Assembly (NCBI GenBank): GCA_015222755.1
Contig: JADFVX010000001.1
Coordinates: 1-17,843, forward strand
Direction of reading: 5' to 3'
Source: Pseudomonadota bacterium
GTDB lineage: Bacteria; Desulfobacterota; JADFVX01
DNA length: 17,843 nucleotides
Below, in pieces: positions 8,114 through 16,593 of this stretch. The notes beneath the pieces were generated by a model. The model was given only the letters and a program-made list of their open reading frames with translations. It was not told where the DNA came from and did not search any database. Both the position numbers and the translations under genes were made by a program. Position 1 is the first letter of the stretch; the number at the start of each line of letters is the position of its first letter.

Positions 8114-10051
8114 CTACTTCTCAAGCATCCGCATAAGCAGGTCAACACACTCGTCTACACCCAGTTTGCCTGCCTCAAGTATAAGAGCCGGGTTTGCAGG
8201 TTTGTCGTATGGCGCGGAAATTCCGGGGAAATTTTCTATCTCTCCACTGTCTGCCTTTGCGTAATGCCCCTTTGTATCACGTTTTCTGCAGGTCTCAAGG
8301 GAGGTCGCTACATGGACCTCGATAAATCTTCTTTCCCCTATAGTGTGAGCTGCTTTTTCCCTTATCTCTGCACTTGGTGCCACGAAGGCGCATAGGCATA
8401 TCATGCCGGTATCGTTTATCAGCTTTGCTACCTCAGCTGCCCGTCTTATATTTTCAGAGCGTTCTGCTGCGCTGAACCCTAAATCTTTGCTTATGCCAAG
8501 ACGCATGTTGTCCCCGTCAAGGACGGTGACAGACTGTCCTGAATCAAAGAGCCTGCGCTCAAGGGCATAGGCTATAGTCGATTTGCCGGAGCCTGTCAGA
8601 CCTGTCAGAAGTATGGTCTTTGCCTTGTGTCCAAAACGTTTTGTACGCTCTTCCTCGCTTACGGGGCTTGTTTGTTGCTCCAGCATCGTAGCTACAGAGC
8701 CTTCTTCCCAGAAGCTGAGGCGCTCTTCATCTCCTGTTTTGCGTTCAATTATCATCCCGGCGCCTACGGTGTTGTTGTTGAGCCTGTCGATGATTATAAA
8801 TGCGCCCGTTGTACGGTTTTTCCTGTATGGGTCAAAGGGGATGGCGCGGGTCAGTGATATATGGCAACGACCGACTTCATTTAATTGCAGGGTCTTTGCA
8901 TCTTCACTGCTCAGTTCATTGATATCAATCCTGTAGCGTATATCTCGCACTGTGCCGCTTACAAGGTTGTTTGTCTGCTTGAAAAAATACTGCGCACCCG
9001 GCGTCATCGGCTGCTCAGTCATCCATACAACCATTGCCTCAAACTCGCGATCTACCCTTGGGCGGTTGTCGGGGCGTGCCAGTATGTCGCCACGGCTCAC
9101 ATCTATCTCATCCTCAAGGGTTACAGTCACAGAGAGCGGGGGGAATGCCTCTTCAATATTGCCGTCAAATGTGACTATCTCTTTTATGCGGCTTTTTTGC
9201 CCTCCCGGAAGGGCTACAATTTCGTCGCCTTTTTTTATTATCCCCGAGGCGACAGTCCCTGAAAAACCTCTGTAGTTAAGGTCGGGCCTGTTTACATATT
9301 GTACCGGAAATCTCAGGTCTATAAGGTTTCTGTCTGAGCCGATATGTACGGTTTCAAGGTAGTTAAGAAGGGGGCCAGATTTGAACCAGGGCATATTTTC
9401 GCTTTCATTGACTACATTGTCACCCTTGAGCGCTGACATGGGCATGAAATGTATATCGTTGATATCAAGCCTTGCAGAGAATGACTTGTAATCATCGCAT
9501 ATCCTGTTAAAGACCTCCTCGCTGAAATCAACAAGATCCATCTTGTTGATGGCAACGACGATATGCTTGATGCCGAGGAGGGCGCATATAAAGCTGTGAC
9601 GCTTTGTCTGTGGCATTATCCCATGACGTGCATCTACCAGGATAACTGCCAGATCGCAGGTAGAGGCCCCTGTTGCCATGTTGCGTGTGTACTGCTCGTG
9701 GCCTGGTGTGTCGGCGATAATGAACTTGCGTTTCTCTGTAGAAAAATAACGATATGCAACATCGATAGTGATGCCCTGTTCTCTTTCTGCCGCAAGTCCG
9801 TCCACCAGGAGGGCAAGATCAAGGTCGTCTCCAGCGGAACCCATACGCTCGCTGTCTTTTTTTAAAGAGGCAAGCTGGTCTTCATAAATCAGTTTTGTGT
9901 CATGCAAGAGCCTTCCGATGAGCGTACTTTTTCCATCATCGACGGAGCCGCAGGTGAGAAGGCGAAGCAGTTCTTTGTTCTCCTGCTTTTTCAGGTAGGC
10001 AAGGATATCATTTTCTATCATATCCTGTTCATTTATCTGCTGGGTGCTCAT
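8114..10051 (-). CDS. cysNC: Bifunctional sulfate adenylyltransferase subunit 1 / adenylylsulfate kinase
   Basis: This cytoplasmic fused enzyme works with CysD to make adenosine phosphosulfate from ATP and sulfate, driven by GTP, then phosphorylates it to PAPS. The N-terminal EF-Tu-like GTPase shows G1 GSVDDGKST (Lys41), DTPGHE (114-119) and NKMD (169-172), followed by beta-barrel domains to about residue 460. The C-terminal APS kinase domain (about 480-645) has GLTGSGKST (Lys490), DGDN (512-515), and the signature around KDLGFSAAERSENIRR. At the position of the E. coli CysC phosphoserine (Ser109, in FISP) this protein has Ala558 (FVAP). Length 645 is normal for NodQ/CysNC fusions. Its ATG follows the cysD TAG with no gap, and GGGAGG in the cysD end serves as ribosome binding site, so the two are translationally coupled. 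No later assimilation genes (cysH, cysI) are in the window. Confidence 0.97.
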   Translation of the reverse strand: MSTQQINEQDMIENDILAYLKKQENKELLRLLTCGSVDDGKSTLIGRLLHDTKLIYEDQLASLKKDSERMGSAGDDLDLALLVDGLAAEREQGITIDVAYRYFSTEKRKFIIADTPGHEQYTRNMATGASTCDLAVILVDARHGIMPQTKRHSFICALLGIKHIVVAINKMDLVDFSEEVFNRICDDYKSFSARLDINDIHFMPMSALKGDNVVNESENMPWFKSGPLLNYLETVHIGSDRNLIDLRFPVQYVNRPDLNYRGFSGTVASGIIKKGDEIVALPGGQKSRIKEIVTFDGNIEEAFPPLSVTVTLEDEIDVSRGDILARPDNRPRVDREFEAMVVWMTEQPMTPGAQYFFKQTNNLVSGTVRDIRYRIDINELSSEDAKTLQLNEVGRCHISLTRAIPFDPYRKNRTTGAFIIIDRLNNNTVGAGMIIERKTGDEERLSFWEEGSVATMLEQQTSPVSEEERTKRFGHKAKTILLTGLTGSGKSTIAYALERRLFDSGQSVTVLDGDNMRLGISKDLGFSAAERSENIRRAAEVAKLINDTGMICLCAFVAPSAEIREKAAHTIGERRFIEVHVATSLETCRKRDTKGHYAKADSGEIENFPGISAPYDKPANPALILEAGKLGVDECVDLLMRMLEK

Positions 10052-10960
10052 CTAGAAATAGCCCTCCCGTTTTTTCTTCTCCATAGAAGCGGCTTCGTCG
10101 TGGTCTATGACCCGTCCCTGTCTCTCGGACTGTCTGGCTAAAAGCATTTCCTGTATAATCTCAGGCAGAGTGGTTGCTGTTGATTCTATGGCCCCCGACA
10201 GGGGGTAGCAGCCAAGGGTACGGAAACGTATCATCTTCATCTCAGGCTCCTCACCGGGCAGAAGCTGGAAGCGATCGTCATCAACCATTATAATATTTCC
10301 GTCCCGCTCAACAACGGGGCGCTCTTTTGCAAGGTATAGGGGGACTATCTCTATGTTTTCAAGGTGGATGTACTGCCAAACGTCCAGTTCTGTCCAGTTG
10401 GAGATTGGGAATACGCGAATAGACTCGCCCTTTTTCACTTTGCCGTTATAGAGGTTCCAAAGCTCGGGGCGCTGGTTTTTCGGGTCCCACTGGTGCTTGC
10501 TGTCTCTGAAGGAGTAAATCCTTTCCTTTGCACGTGATTTTTCCTCGTCGCGCCTTGCCCCGCCAAAGGCCGCATCGTATTTTCCAATGTTAAGGGCCTG
10601 ACGAAGCGCTTCTGTTTTCATAACATCTGTATAAACCCCGGAGCCGTGATCGAAGGGGTTTATGTTTTTTTCTACACCCTCTTTGTTTGTGTGGACAATC
10701 AAATCCAGTTTTTTTTCTTTGCAGAAGCGGTCGCGAAAGTCGATCATATCGCGGAACTTCCAGGTAGTGTCTACATGGAGCAGAGGGAAGGGTGGCGGCG
10801 CAGGGTAGAATGCCTTCAGTGCCAGGTGCACAAGTACGGAAGAATCCTTCCCGATGGAGTAAAGCATTACGGGATTATCAAACTCGGCGACTACCTCGCG
10901 GATTATGTGTATTGATTCAGCTTCGAGCTGCTTTAAGTGTGTCAGGTTATATGATGTCAT
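10052..10960 (-). CDS. cysD: Sulfate adenylyltransferase subunit 2
   Basis: CysD is the catalytic ATP sulfurylase subunit, forming APS and pyrophosphate from ATP and sulfate in complex with the CysN GTPase. It belongs to the PAPS reductase/PP-loop family; the nucleotide-binding loop SIGKDS is at residues 35-40, and the family patterns LLHVDTTWKF, FGGARRDEEKSRAKER and RFRTLGCYPLSGAIES are all present. Its length, 302 residues, is the same as in E. coli. The start ATG at 10960 has only a weak ribosome binding site. It is the first gene of a two-gene operon with cysNC and is divergent from tsaD across 112 bases that contain a good promoter. Nothing appears broken. Confidence 0.97.
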   Translation of the reverse strand: MTSYNLTHLKQLEAESIHIIREVVAEFDNPVMLYSIGKDSSVLVHLALKAFYPAPPPFPLLHVDTTWKFRDMIDFRDRFCKEKKLDLIVHTNKEGVEKNINPFDHGSGVYTDVMKTEALRQALNIGKYDAAFGGARRDEEKSRAKERIYSFRDSKHQWDPKNQRPELWNLYNGKVKKGESIRVFPISNWTELDVWQYIHLENIEIVPLYLAKERPVVERDGNIIMVDDDRFQLLPGEEPEMKMIRFRTLGCYPLSGAIESTATTLPEIIQEMLLARQSERQGRVIDHDEAASMEKKKREGYF

Positions 10961-11002
10961 TGCTATGTCCGCTACTATTATTTTGCCGTTAAAGAATCAA
11001 TT

Positions 11003-11032
11003 ATGTTAAACTTTTTACTGGTCTCCTGTCAA
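11003..11032 (-). promoter_or_regulatory. Candidate sigma70 promoter for cysD-cysNC
   Basis: On the minus strand a perfect TTGACA (11032-11027) is followed after 18 bases by TAACAT (11008-11003), giving a leader of about 36 bases before the cysD ATG. The divergent tsaD gene must use a promoter in the same short space; I see no strong one for it. Confidence 0.5.
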
Positions 11033-11072
11033 ATACTTTATCGTTTTAGTAAAGAATGTTTTTGGGGTTTGA

Positions 11073-12071
11073 ATGAAAGTTTTAGGCATAGAGTCTTCCT
11101 GTGATGAAACGGCGGCAGCGGTGGTTGAAGGTGGCCGCAAGGTCTTATCCAATATCGTTGTTTCGCAGGTTAAAGACCATGCACTTTTTGGCGGAGTCGT
11201 GCCGGAAGTAGCTTCACGCAAACATACAGAGGCCATAGTCCCCGTAATCAATGCAGCCTTAGGAGATGCAGGCCTTGGCCTTGACGATATTGACGGCATT
11301 GCTGTTACCCAGGGGCCGGGATTAGTCGGTGCCTTGCTTGTCGGCCTCTCTGTTGCAAAATCGCTGGCCTTTGCCCGTAATATTCCCTTTGTCGGTATCA
11401 ATCATATCGAGGGGCATCTGACAGCTATATTCCTGGAGGAAGAGGTCGAATTCCCCTATGTGGGGCTTATAGTATCAGGAGGTCATACATCGATATATCT
11501 TGTGAAGGACCTTGGTGACTACCAGCTTCTTGGCAAGACTATAGATGATGCAGCAGGTGAGGCCTTTGACAAGGTTGCCAAGGTGCTTGGACTGGGCTAT
11601 CCCGGCGGGGCACTTATGGACAGGCTGGCAAAGCAGGGAGATTGTAAAGCCATCAGATTTCCGAGGGGACTTCTGGGCAAGGCTAAGTTTAATTTCAGTT
11701 TCAGCGGAATGAAGACAGCAGCCTCTCAATACATAAAAAAACAGCATGAAGACCTGATAGGGGGGATGACAAATGATATAGCCGCAAGTTTTCAGGAGGC
11801 GATAGTTGATGTGCTGGTAAAAAAAACTGTTGCGGCAGCAGAGCAATCTGATGTTAAATCTATAGTCATATCCGGGGGGGTTGCCTGTAACAGTCGACTT
11901 AGAGCCAGGATGGCAGAAATCGCGAAGGAGGCGGGCATAAAAACCTGTTTTCCATCACCTGTTTTTTGTACGGATAATGCGGCCATGATTGCCGCCCTTG
12001 GAGATTATTATCTTAAGTCTGGAAAGAGGAGTGACCTTGCTATGAATGCAGTAGCCAGGTGGGAGGTATGA
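11073..12071 (+). CDS. tsaD: tRNA N6-adenosine threonylcarbamoyltransferase
   Basis: TsaD transfers the threonylcarbamoyl group from TC-AMP to A37 of ANN-decoding tRNAs (t6A), acting with TsaB and TsaE in the cytoplasm. The protein has the ASKHA fold. The start GIESSCDETAAAVV, the iron-binding His111 and His115 (NHIEGH), VSGGHTS, GKTIDDAAGEAFDK, FSFSGMKTA and SGGVACNSRLR are all present. Length 332 is close to the usual 335-340. ATG 11073 has GGGG five bases upstream and matches the family N-terminus. The stop overlaps the next start as ATGA, so it heads a coupled operon with the DUF2062 gene and rsmA. tsaB and tsaE are not in the window. Confidence 0.98.
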   Translation: MKVLGIESSCDETAAAVVEGGRKVLSNIVVSQVKDHALFGGVVPEVASRKHTEAIVPVINAALGDAGLGLDDIDGIAVTQGPGLVGALLVGLSVAKSLAFARNIPFVGINHIEGHLTAIFLEEEVEFPYVGLIVSGGHTSIYLVKDLGDYQLLGKTIDDAAGEAFDKVAKVLGLGYPGGALMDRLAKQGDCKAIRFPRGLLGKAKFNFSFSGMKTAASQYIKKQHEDLIGGMTNDIAASFQEAIVDVLVKKTVAAAEQSDVKSIVISGGVACNSRLRARMAEIAKEAGIKTCFPSPVFCTDNAAMIAALGDYYLKSGKRSDLAMNAVARWEV

Positions 12072-12580
12072 GATACCAAGGTACGGCGCTTGAGCGTTCT
12101 TTTCGCTATCTCTACCTGCGGTTTTTACGACTTCGTGGAAGTGCTAAAGATGTAGCAAGGGGTATGGCCCTTGGCGTCTTTATAGGTATTACCCCCACAA
12201 TGGGTGTGCAGATGCCTATTGCGCTCTTTTTTGCCATGCTGCTAAAGGAAAACAAGCTTGCCGCCGTGATCGGTGTCTGGATAAGCAATCCTATGACGGC
12301 CATCCCTATCTACACCTACAATTTTAAAATTGGGAAGTATATACTTGGCACCCCTGACATTAAAATGCCCAGTTTTACCTCCCTTCAGGATGTTCTGGCG
12401 CTGGGGCATGACCTGTTTATGCCTCTCTTTGTTGGAAGCATTGTGGCAGGTATATTTTCTGCTGCCGTTGCCTATGTAGCCACCTACTACATATACTCCG
12501 GCATCCAGAAAGAAAGAGAAATAATAAGGCAGTGGAAGCTTAATAGGATATCAGGGAAGGAACGCAAGACAGATGAGTAG
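12068..12580 (+). CDS. DUF2062 family inner-membrane protein
   Basis: This is a small membrane protein of the DUF2062 family, whose function is not established. It is about 170 residues. After a basic N-terminus (RSFRYLYLRFLRLRGS) come the family signature GMALGVFIGITPTMGVQMP and a hydrophobic run to about residue 55, then a second segment with the typical ISNPMTAIPIYT, and a final membrane segment (GSIVAGIFSAAVAYVATYY, about 120-142). A basic tail follows. ATG 12068 was preferred over GTG 12059: it overlaps the tsaD stop as ATGA and has AGGTGG five bases upstream. It overlaps rsmA by 8 bases. Expression coupled to tRNA and rRNA modification genes does not show its role. Confidence 0.88.
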   Translation: MRYQGTALERSFRYLYLRFLRLRGSAKDVARGMALGVFIGITPTMGVQMPIALFFAMLLKENKLAAVIGVWISNPMTAIPIYTYNFKIGKYILGTPDIKMPSFTSLQDVLALGHDLFMPLFVGSIVAGIFSAAVAYVATYYIYSGIQKEREIIRQWKLNRISGKERKTDE

Positions 12581-13385
12581 CCCATCTTCTTTTCCAAGGC
12601 AAAGGGCAAAAAAAAGATTCGGGCAGAATTTTCTTGCAGATTCAAACTACGCAGCGAAGATAGTTGATATTGCCGAGATCAAAACCGGAGATATCGTTGT
12701 AGAAATCGGCCCCGGCCATGGTGCCATAACAAGGCTTCTTGCTGAAAAGGATTGCACCGTCTACGCCCTTGAGATAGACCGTGACCTTCAGAAAATTCTG
12801 GGGGAGACTTTTTCCGGAACAGAAAATGTTCGGATAATCGCCGGTGACGCTCTGGATTTTGATTTTGTTTCACTGGGTGAAGAGCTGGGCCGCCCTTTAA
12901 AGATTGTTGCAAACCTTCCCTATAATGTTGCTACTCCCATACTCTTCAGGCTCCTTGAAGCAAGGTGTGTAATTGAAAATATGGTGCTCATGTTTCAGAA
13001 AGAAGTCGCTCTCCGCATTGCCGCGAAGCCTGGGAACAAGCAGTTCGGTGCCTTGTCCATCTTCCCCCAGCTCTATGCTGATATTCGCTCTGAACTGCTG
13101 CTGCCCCCAGGGGCATTCAAACCCGCACCGAAGGTCTATTCCTCTGTGCTTTCTTTCACGATTCTGAAGCGGCCACGCTTCTATGTCAGCGACGAACTAA
13201 TGTTAAAAAAAGTGGTTTCCTCTGCCTTCTCACAGCGGAGAAAGAAGTTGATCAACTCCCTGAAAAAAATAGATGATAGCGCAGACCTCAGCAGTATTTT
13301 TAAAGGGGTCGGGATAGACCCTTCAAGAAGAGCGGAAACGCTTTCCGTAGAGGAGTTCTGCCTCTTGGCAAACGCCTTTTTTTAA
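12573..13385 (+). CDS. rsmA: 16S rRNA dimethyladenosine transferase
   Basis: RsmA (KsgA) uses SAM to dimethylate two adjacent adenosines near the 3' end of 16S rRNA during late 30S assembly. The N-terminus has the family start RAKKRFGQNFLADS. The Rossmann SAM site is EIGPGHG at residues 44-50, the acidic ribose contact is Glu67 (ALEID), GDA is at 91-93 and the catalytic NLPY at 114-117. The C-terminal helical domain contains PPGAFKPAPKVYSSV and SQRRKKLINSL. The 270-residue length is standard. The start overlaps the DUF2062 gene by 8 bases. After the stop comes a T7 run behind a very short GGC-AAAC-GCC hairpin (about 13367-13383), a poor terminator at best. Confidence 0.98.
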   Translation: MSSPSSFPRQRAKKRFGQNFLADSNYAAKIVDIAEIKTGDIVVEIGPGHGAITRLLAEKDCTVYALEIDRDLQKILGETFSGTENVRIIAGDALDFDFVSLGEELGRPLKIVANLPYNVATPILFRLLEARCVIENMVLMFQKEVALRIAAKPGNKQFGALSIFPQLYADIRSELLLPPGAFKPAPKVYSSVLSFTILKRPRFYVSDELMLKKVVSSAFSQRRKKLINSLKKIDDSADLSSIFKGVGIDPSRRAETLSVEEFCLLANAFF

Positions 13386-13418
13386 CAACAGATACTTCCA
13401 TCAAGAAATAACATACAG

Positions 13419-13455
13419 AAAGCAATATGTGTCGCAAATAAAGCAATATATGTCG
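13419..13455 (+). repeat. Two 16-bp direct repeats with 21-bp period (possible operator)
   Basis: AAAGCAATATGTGTCG (13419-13434) and AAAGCAATATATGTCG (13440-13455) differ at one base and start 21 bases apart, two DNA turns. TATATT at 13478-13483 could be a -10 box, with no good -35 between. The layout suits binding of an activator on one face of the helix ahead of a weak promoter. This is inference. Confidence 0.45.
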
Positions 13456-13469
13456 TACATTTATTTTAG

Positions 13470-13730
13470 ATAGGTGTTATATTTATTTTCTCTTATTTTG
13501 AGGTGGGATGGGAACACTATGCAGCTCATCCTTTGTCCATTTTTCTGTTGTACGCGTGACTTCATATTGAGTACAAAGAGGGTAATGAAAGGTTCAGAGA
13601 GTCACCGGAGTCAAAGTTTAATCTTGGGCCCAACTACTTGTCGAAGAGCTTTTATAATATTTTTTTGCCCACTACTTCAGTTCTACCCGCTGGTTGCAGG
13701 TTTACTGCAAAGATAACCTCCAAGTTTTAG
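13470..13730 (+). pseudogene. Apparent C-terminal remnant of a TonB-dependent outer-membrane receptor
   Basis: The intergenic space after rsmA has, in the frame of codon 13500, a translation that resembles the last strands of a TonB-dependent receptor. It reads YFEVGWEHYAAHPL, then an in-frame TGA (13557-13559), then YKEGNERFRESPESKFNLG, a FYNIF segment like the conserved N-L-F of these receptors, and a terminal RFTAKITSKF with the C-terminal Phe of outer-membrane barrels. The order of these pieces matches the order in the family, but the spacing is far too short, so most of the gene is gone. No start codon or ribosome binding site leads this frame. The stop (13728-13730) lies just before the ABC_sub_bind gene, where such receptor genes are often found in deltaproteobacteria. 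Evidence is residue pattern only; a chance resemblance is possible. Confidence 0.5.
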
Positions 13731-13748
13731 GTGATGGTCTTAGAGGAC

Positions 13749-14714
13749 ATGAAAATTAAGTTTATAGCTTCCCTGCTAGCTTTAATGCTTTGCATAGCTG
13801 CCTCTTTCTGCTTCTCTGTGCCTGCCGCTGTGGCTGAGGATGTTCGTGTTGCCGTTGTTGTGAGTTCCTCTGTCAATCCCTATAAAGAAGCGCTTGAGGC
13901 TTATTATGATGAACTTCGCAAGCGAGGTCTTGCTTTCAGGTCTATGGAGTTCTTTATGGACAAGTCCTTGGATTCCGGCAATATAGTCTCCAGAATCCGT
14001 GCATATAAGCCTGCCTTAATCCATTCCGTCGGGACCGATGCCACAAGGCTGATCAAAGAGAGTATTAAGGATGTCCCCGTTGTTTTCTCCATGGTCCTAA
14101 ACCCCGTAGCCGGCGGTATTATAGAAAGCATGCAGGCCAGCGGTAATAACCTTACGGGGGCCTCTATGGACCTCCCTGTCAGCCTCCAGTTTTCATATAT
14201 TAGGAAGCTAAAGCCCGCCACTAAGAAGATAGGGGTTATTTATAGTGAAAAAGAGACAGGTGCAGTGGTTCGAGAGGCGAAAAAGTATGCAAGGCGTATA
14301 GGGCTTGAGCTCGTAGCGGAGGCCGTTGACGGTCCGCAGGGCGTTCCAAGGGCCATCAATAGATTAAAACGAAAAGTCGATTTTATCTGGTCGGTAGCGG
14401 ACGGAAACGTATTCACCCGTGAAACGGTAAGAGAACTTCTCCTAGTATCCTTAAGAAGAAAACTGCCACTTATGGGCCTGTCTCCGGCCTTCGTAAAGGC
14501 AGGAGCCCTGTTCTCTCTGTCCATATATCCTGACAAGGTCGGCCGTCAGGCTGCTGGCCTGACAATGGATGTATTGGCAGGTGAAAAGCCCTCTACTATC
14601 CCTATAACCGTTCCCACCGATAGTGAGCTGCTTGTCAATAAAAATACGCTGAAAATGCTTGGTCTTGAGCTTTCCTCCTCAATTCTTAAGGAGGCGAAGA
14701 TAGTAGGCCCCTAA
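13749..14714 (+). CDS. ABC-type periplasmic substrate-binding protein (ABC_sub_bind family)
   Basis: This exported protein has the ABC_sub_bind (PF04392-type) fold. Residues 1-28 form a Sec signal peptide (MKIKFIASLLALMLCIAAS, cleavage likely after AVA before EDVRV). The mature part begins RVAVVVSSSVNPYKEALE, as in the family, and has two Rossmann-like lobes with GNNLTGASMDLPVSLQ at the junction and IGVIYSEKETGAVV opening the second lobe. YPDKVGRQAA and the ending NKNTLKMLGLEL are also typical. Length is about 321 residues. ATG 13749 was chosen because it gives a normal signal peptide; GTG 13731 and ATG 13734 are in frame upstream. No permease or ATPase gene is nearby. The gene is followed after 22 bases by a membrane histidine kinase, so it may present a ligand to that kinase. 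The ligand is unknown. Confidence 0.88.
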   Translation: MKIKFIASLLALMLCIAASFCFSVPAAVAEDVRVAVVVSSSVNPYKEALEAYYDELRKRGLAFRSMEFFMDKSLDSGNIVSRIRAYKPALIHSVGTDATRLIKESIKDVPVVFSMVLNPVAGGIIESMQASGNNLTGASMDLPVSLQFSYIRKLKPATKKIGVIYSEKETGAVVREAKKYARRIGLELVAEAVDGPQGVPRAINRLKRKVDFIWSVADGNVFTRETVRELLLVSLRRKLPLMGLSPAFVKAGALFSLSIYPDKVGRQAAGLTMDVLAGEKPSTIPITVPTDSELLVNKNTLKMLGLELSSSILKEAKIVGP

Positions 14715-14736
14715 TCAATCTGGCCTGTCGAAGAAT

Positions 14737-16593
14737 ATGAAAAAGATTAGAGATATAGGTATAGTCGCAAAACTTGTAGGTATAAATGCCGTATTGATGG
14801 TTCTTGTCCTGTCTGTCATTACAGTCTTTATTTTTGTGCGTGAAAAAAAACAGTACTTTGGAGAACTACAAAGGCAGGGAGAATTGATTGCCGAGGGCCT
14901 TGTCAATAATGCTGCCCTTCCCATTTTGACAAGAAACCTGGAGCTAGTGGATAAAATGCTAAGTTCTGCTATGCGCTTTGAAAATGTTGATCATATTTCA
15001 GTCTACGATAAAAATAAGGAGGTGCTGTCCTGGGCTCCGGATGGTCCAGACTTGCCTGCCGAGGAGTTTATTGACTTATGGCCTTCTGATAAGATGCTCC
15101 AATACCTTAAAAAGAATAATGGGATGCTGGATACGTCCATCCCGGTATATATGGGACGGATAAGCCCAAGTGGTGAAGGCCTTGGTTTTGCCGAGGATAT
15201 CCTTCTTGGCGAAGAAGGCAAGGGGGAACTTGTGGGCTATGTCCACCTTGCAATGTCAACATCAGGTCTACAGCAGAGAGTGGCAAGGTTTGCTGTAAAG
15301 TTGATATTGACCGTCTTTGTTATCGCATTGCTCGGAATAGCTTTAATAATAGTTGTGATGCGGCGCTTCATCTCGCCTCTTGTCGATCTTTCGGAGCAGG
15401 CCAGAAGGATAGCCAGGGGGGAGTTTGATCGCAAGGTAAGTATCGCATCCCGTGATGAAGTAGGTATTCTGGGAGAAGCATTTAATCATATGATGGACAG
15501 CCTCAGGGCTATGATAGATGAGGTAAAGGAGAGCGCCAAGGAGGTAGAGAATCTCCTCGAGGGTGCCCGTGAGGGCATTTTTATACTGGACGAATCCTTC
15601 GTGGTAGTGAAGACAAACAGGGAATTTGCCACGTCTTTAGGCTATGATAGAGAAAGACTAATTGGCAAGTCATTTTTTGATTTAATTAAAAAGCCCCTTG
15701 CTGAAAGGCTTATCCCCATTTTTTCTCCTGCCGGCAACCCTGTTATCAGGGAGGTAGAGCTCCAGGCCCAGTCGGGTGAAAAACTGAGTTTTGAAATAAA
15801 TTTTATGCCCATTGCGACTGCCGCTACAAAGGGATTGCTTTGTTTTTCCAGGGATGTTTCAGAAAGAAAGAAAATGGAAACCCGCCTCCTTAACAGTGAA
15901 AAGCTTGCTGCTACCGGGCGACTGGCGGCAGACATTGCCCATGAGGTGAATAACCCCCTTGGAATCATCAAGAACTATATTGCCATCCTTAAAAAAGAGA
16001 TGCAGCTCGGTATTAATCAGGATGAGATCATCCATAATGTTGACATCGTGGGCGATGAAATAGATCGTATCGCTGAGATCATACGTGCTCTTTTGGTCTT
16101 CGCCAGTCCTGACCTTGAAGGTAGAAGTGATACGGACATGAATCAGATTGTAAGGCAGGTTGCAAAATTGACAGAGGGGGCGCTGCGAAAGAAAGGTATT
16201 TTTCTTCAGCTAAGCCTGGATGAAAAGCTTAGGTCTGTACCAGTTTCAGAGGGGCATATTAAACAGGTTCTGATAAATCTTTTGAATAACTCGGAGTATG
16301 CTATGCCTGGTGGCGGAATGCTTTTTATCAGGACATCGGAGATTCATGATGGGGTGGAGCTGGTAGTGGAGGATGAAGGTGTGGGTATTGAAGATGATAA
16401 TGCAGATCAGTTGTTGCGGCCTTTTTATACAACAAAGGGAGTAAAAGGTACGGGCCTTGGCCTTTCTGTATCATACGGGATAGTGAAAAGTTATGGTGGC
16501 GACCTTTTTCTGGAAAGCAGGGATGAAGGTGGTGTAAGGGCTCGCGTTTTTATTCCTCAAAAGCTGGAGGTGCTTAAGAATGTCAGTGAGTAA
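14737..16593 (+). CDS. Membrane-bound PAS sensor histidine kinase
   Basis: This inner-membrane sensor kinase has a first membrane segment at about residues 13-33 and a periplasmic domain of about 150 residues, possibly CHASE8- or Cache-like (AEGLVNNAALPILTRN, MRFENVDHISVYDKN). A second membrane segment at about 187-208 leads into a HAMP domain (SEQARRIARGEFDRKV). A PAS domain lies at about 271-385 (EGIFILDESFVVVKTNREF). The HisKA H-box is AHEVNNPLG with phospho-acceptor His402. The HATPase has NLLNNSEYAMPGGG, VVEDEGVGIE and GTGLGLSVSYGIV, so it should be active. It follows the substrate-binding protein gene by 22 bases and overlaps the next gene by 14, indicating one operon. Its likely phospho-transfer partner is the receiver domain encoded next. 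The signal is unknown. Confidence 0.95.
   Translation: MKKIRDIGIVAKLVGINAVLMVLVLSVITVFIFVREKKQYFGELQRQGELIAEGLVNNAALPILTRNLELVDKMLSSAMRFENVDHISVYDKNKEVLSWAPDGPDLPAEEFIDLWPSDKMLQYLKKNNGMLDTSIPVYMGRISPSGEGLGFAEDILLGEEGKGELVGYVHLAMSTSGLQQRVARFAVKLILTVFVIALLGIALIIVVMRRFISPLVDLSEQARRIARGEFDRKVSIASRDEVGILGEAFNHMMDSLRAMIDEVKESAKEVENLLEGAREGIFILDESFVVVKTNREFATSLGYDRERLIGKSFFDLIKKPLAERLIPIFSPAGNPVIREVELQAQSGEKLSFEINFMPIATAATKGLLCFSRDVSERKKMETRLLNSEKLAATGRLAADIAHEVNNPLGIIKNYIAILKKEMQLGINQDEIIHNVDIVGDEIDRIAEIIRALLVFASPDLEGRSDTDMNQIVRQVAKLTEGALRKKGIFLQLSLDEKLRSVPVSEGHIKQVLINLLNNSEYAMPGGGMLFIRTSEIHDGVELVVEDEGVGIEDDNADQLLRPFYTTKGVKGTGLGLSVSYGIVKSYGGDLFLESRDEGGVRARVFIPQKLEVLKNVSE

Noticed and set aside
8885..9262. 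Plus-strand frames opposite cysNC, up to 125 codons
   Set aside because: Antisense to the conserved GTPase and barrel domains, with no ribosome binding site or family pattern.
13474..13716. 80-codon plus-strand frame from GTG 13474
   Set aside because: Its composition (many Cys, Phe and Leu, no family pattern) does not look like a protein, and another frame in the same place resembles a TonB receptor tail better.
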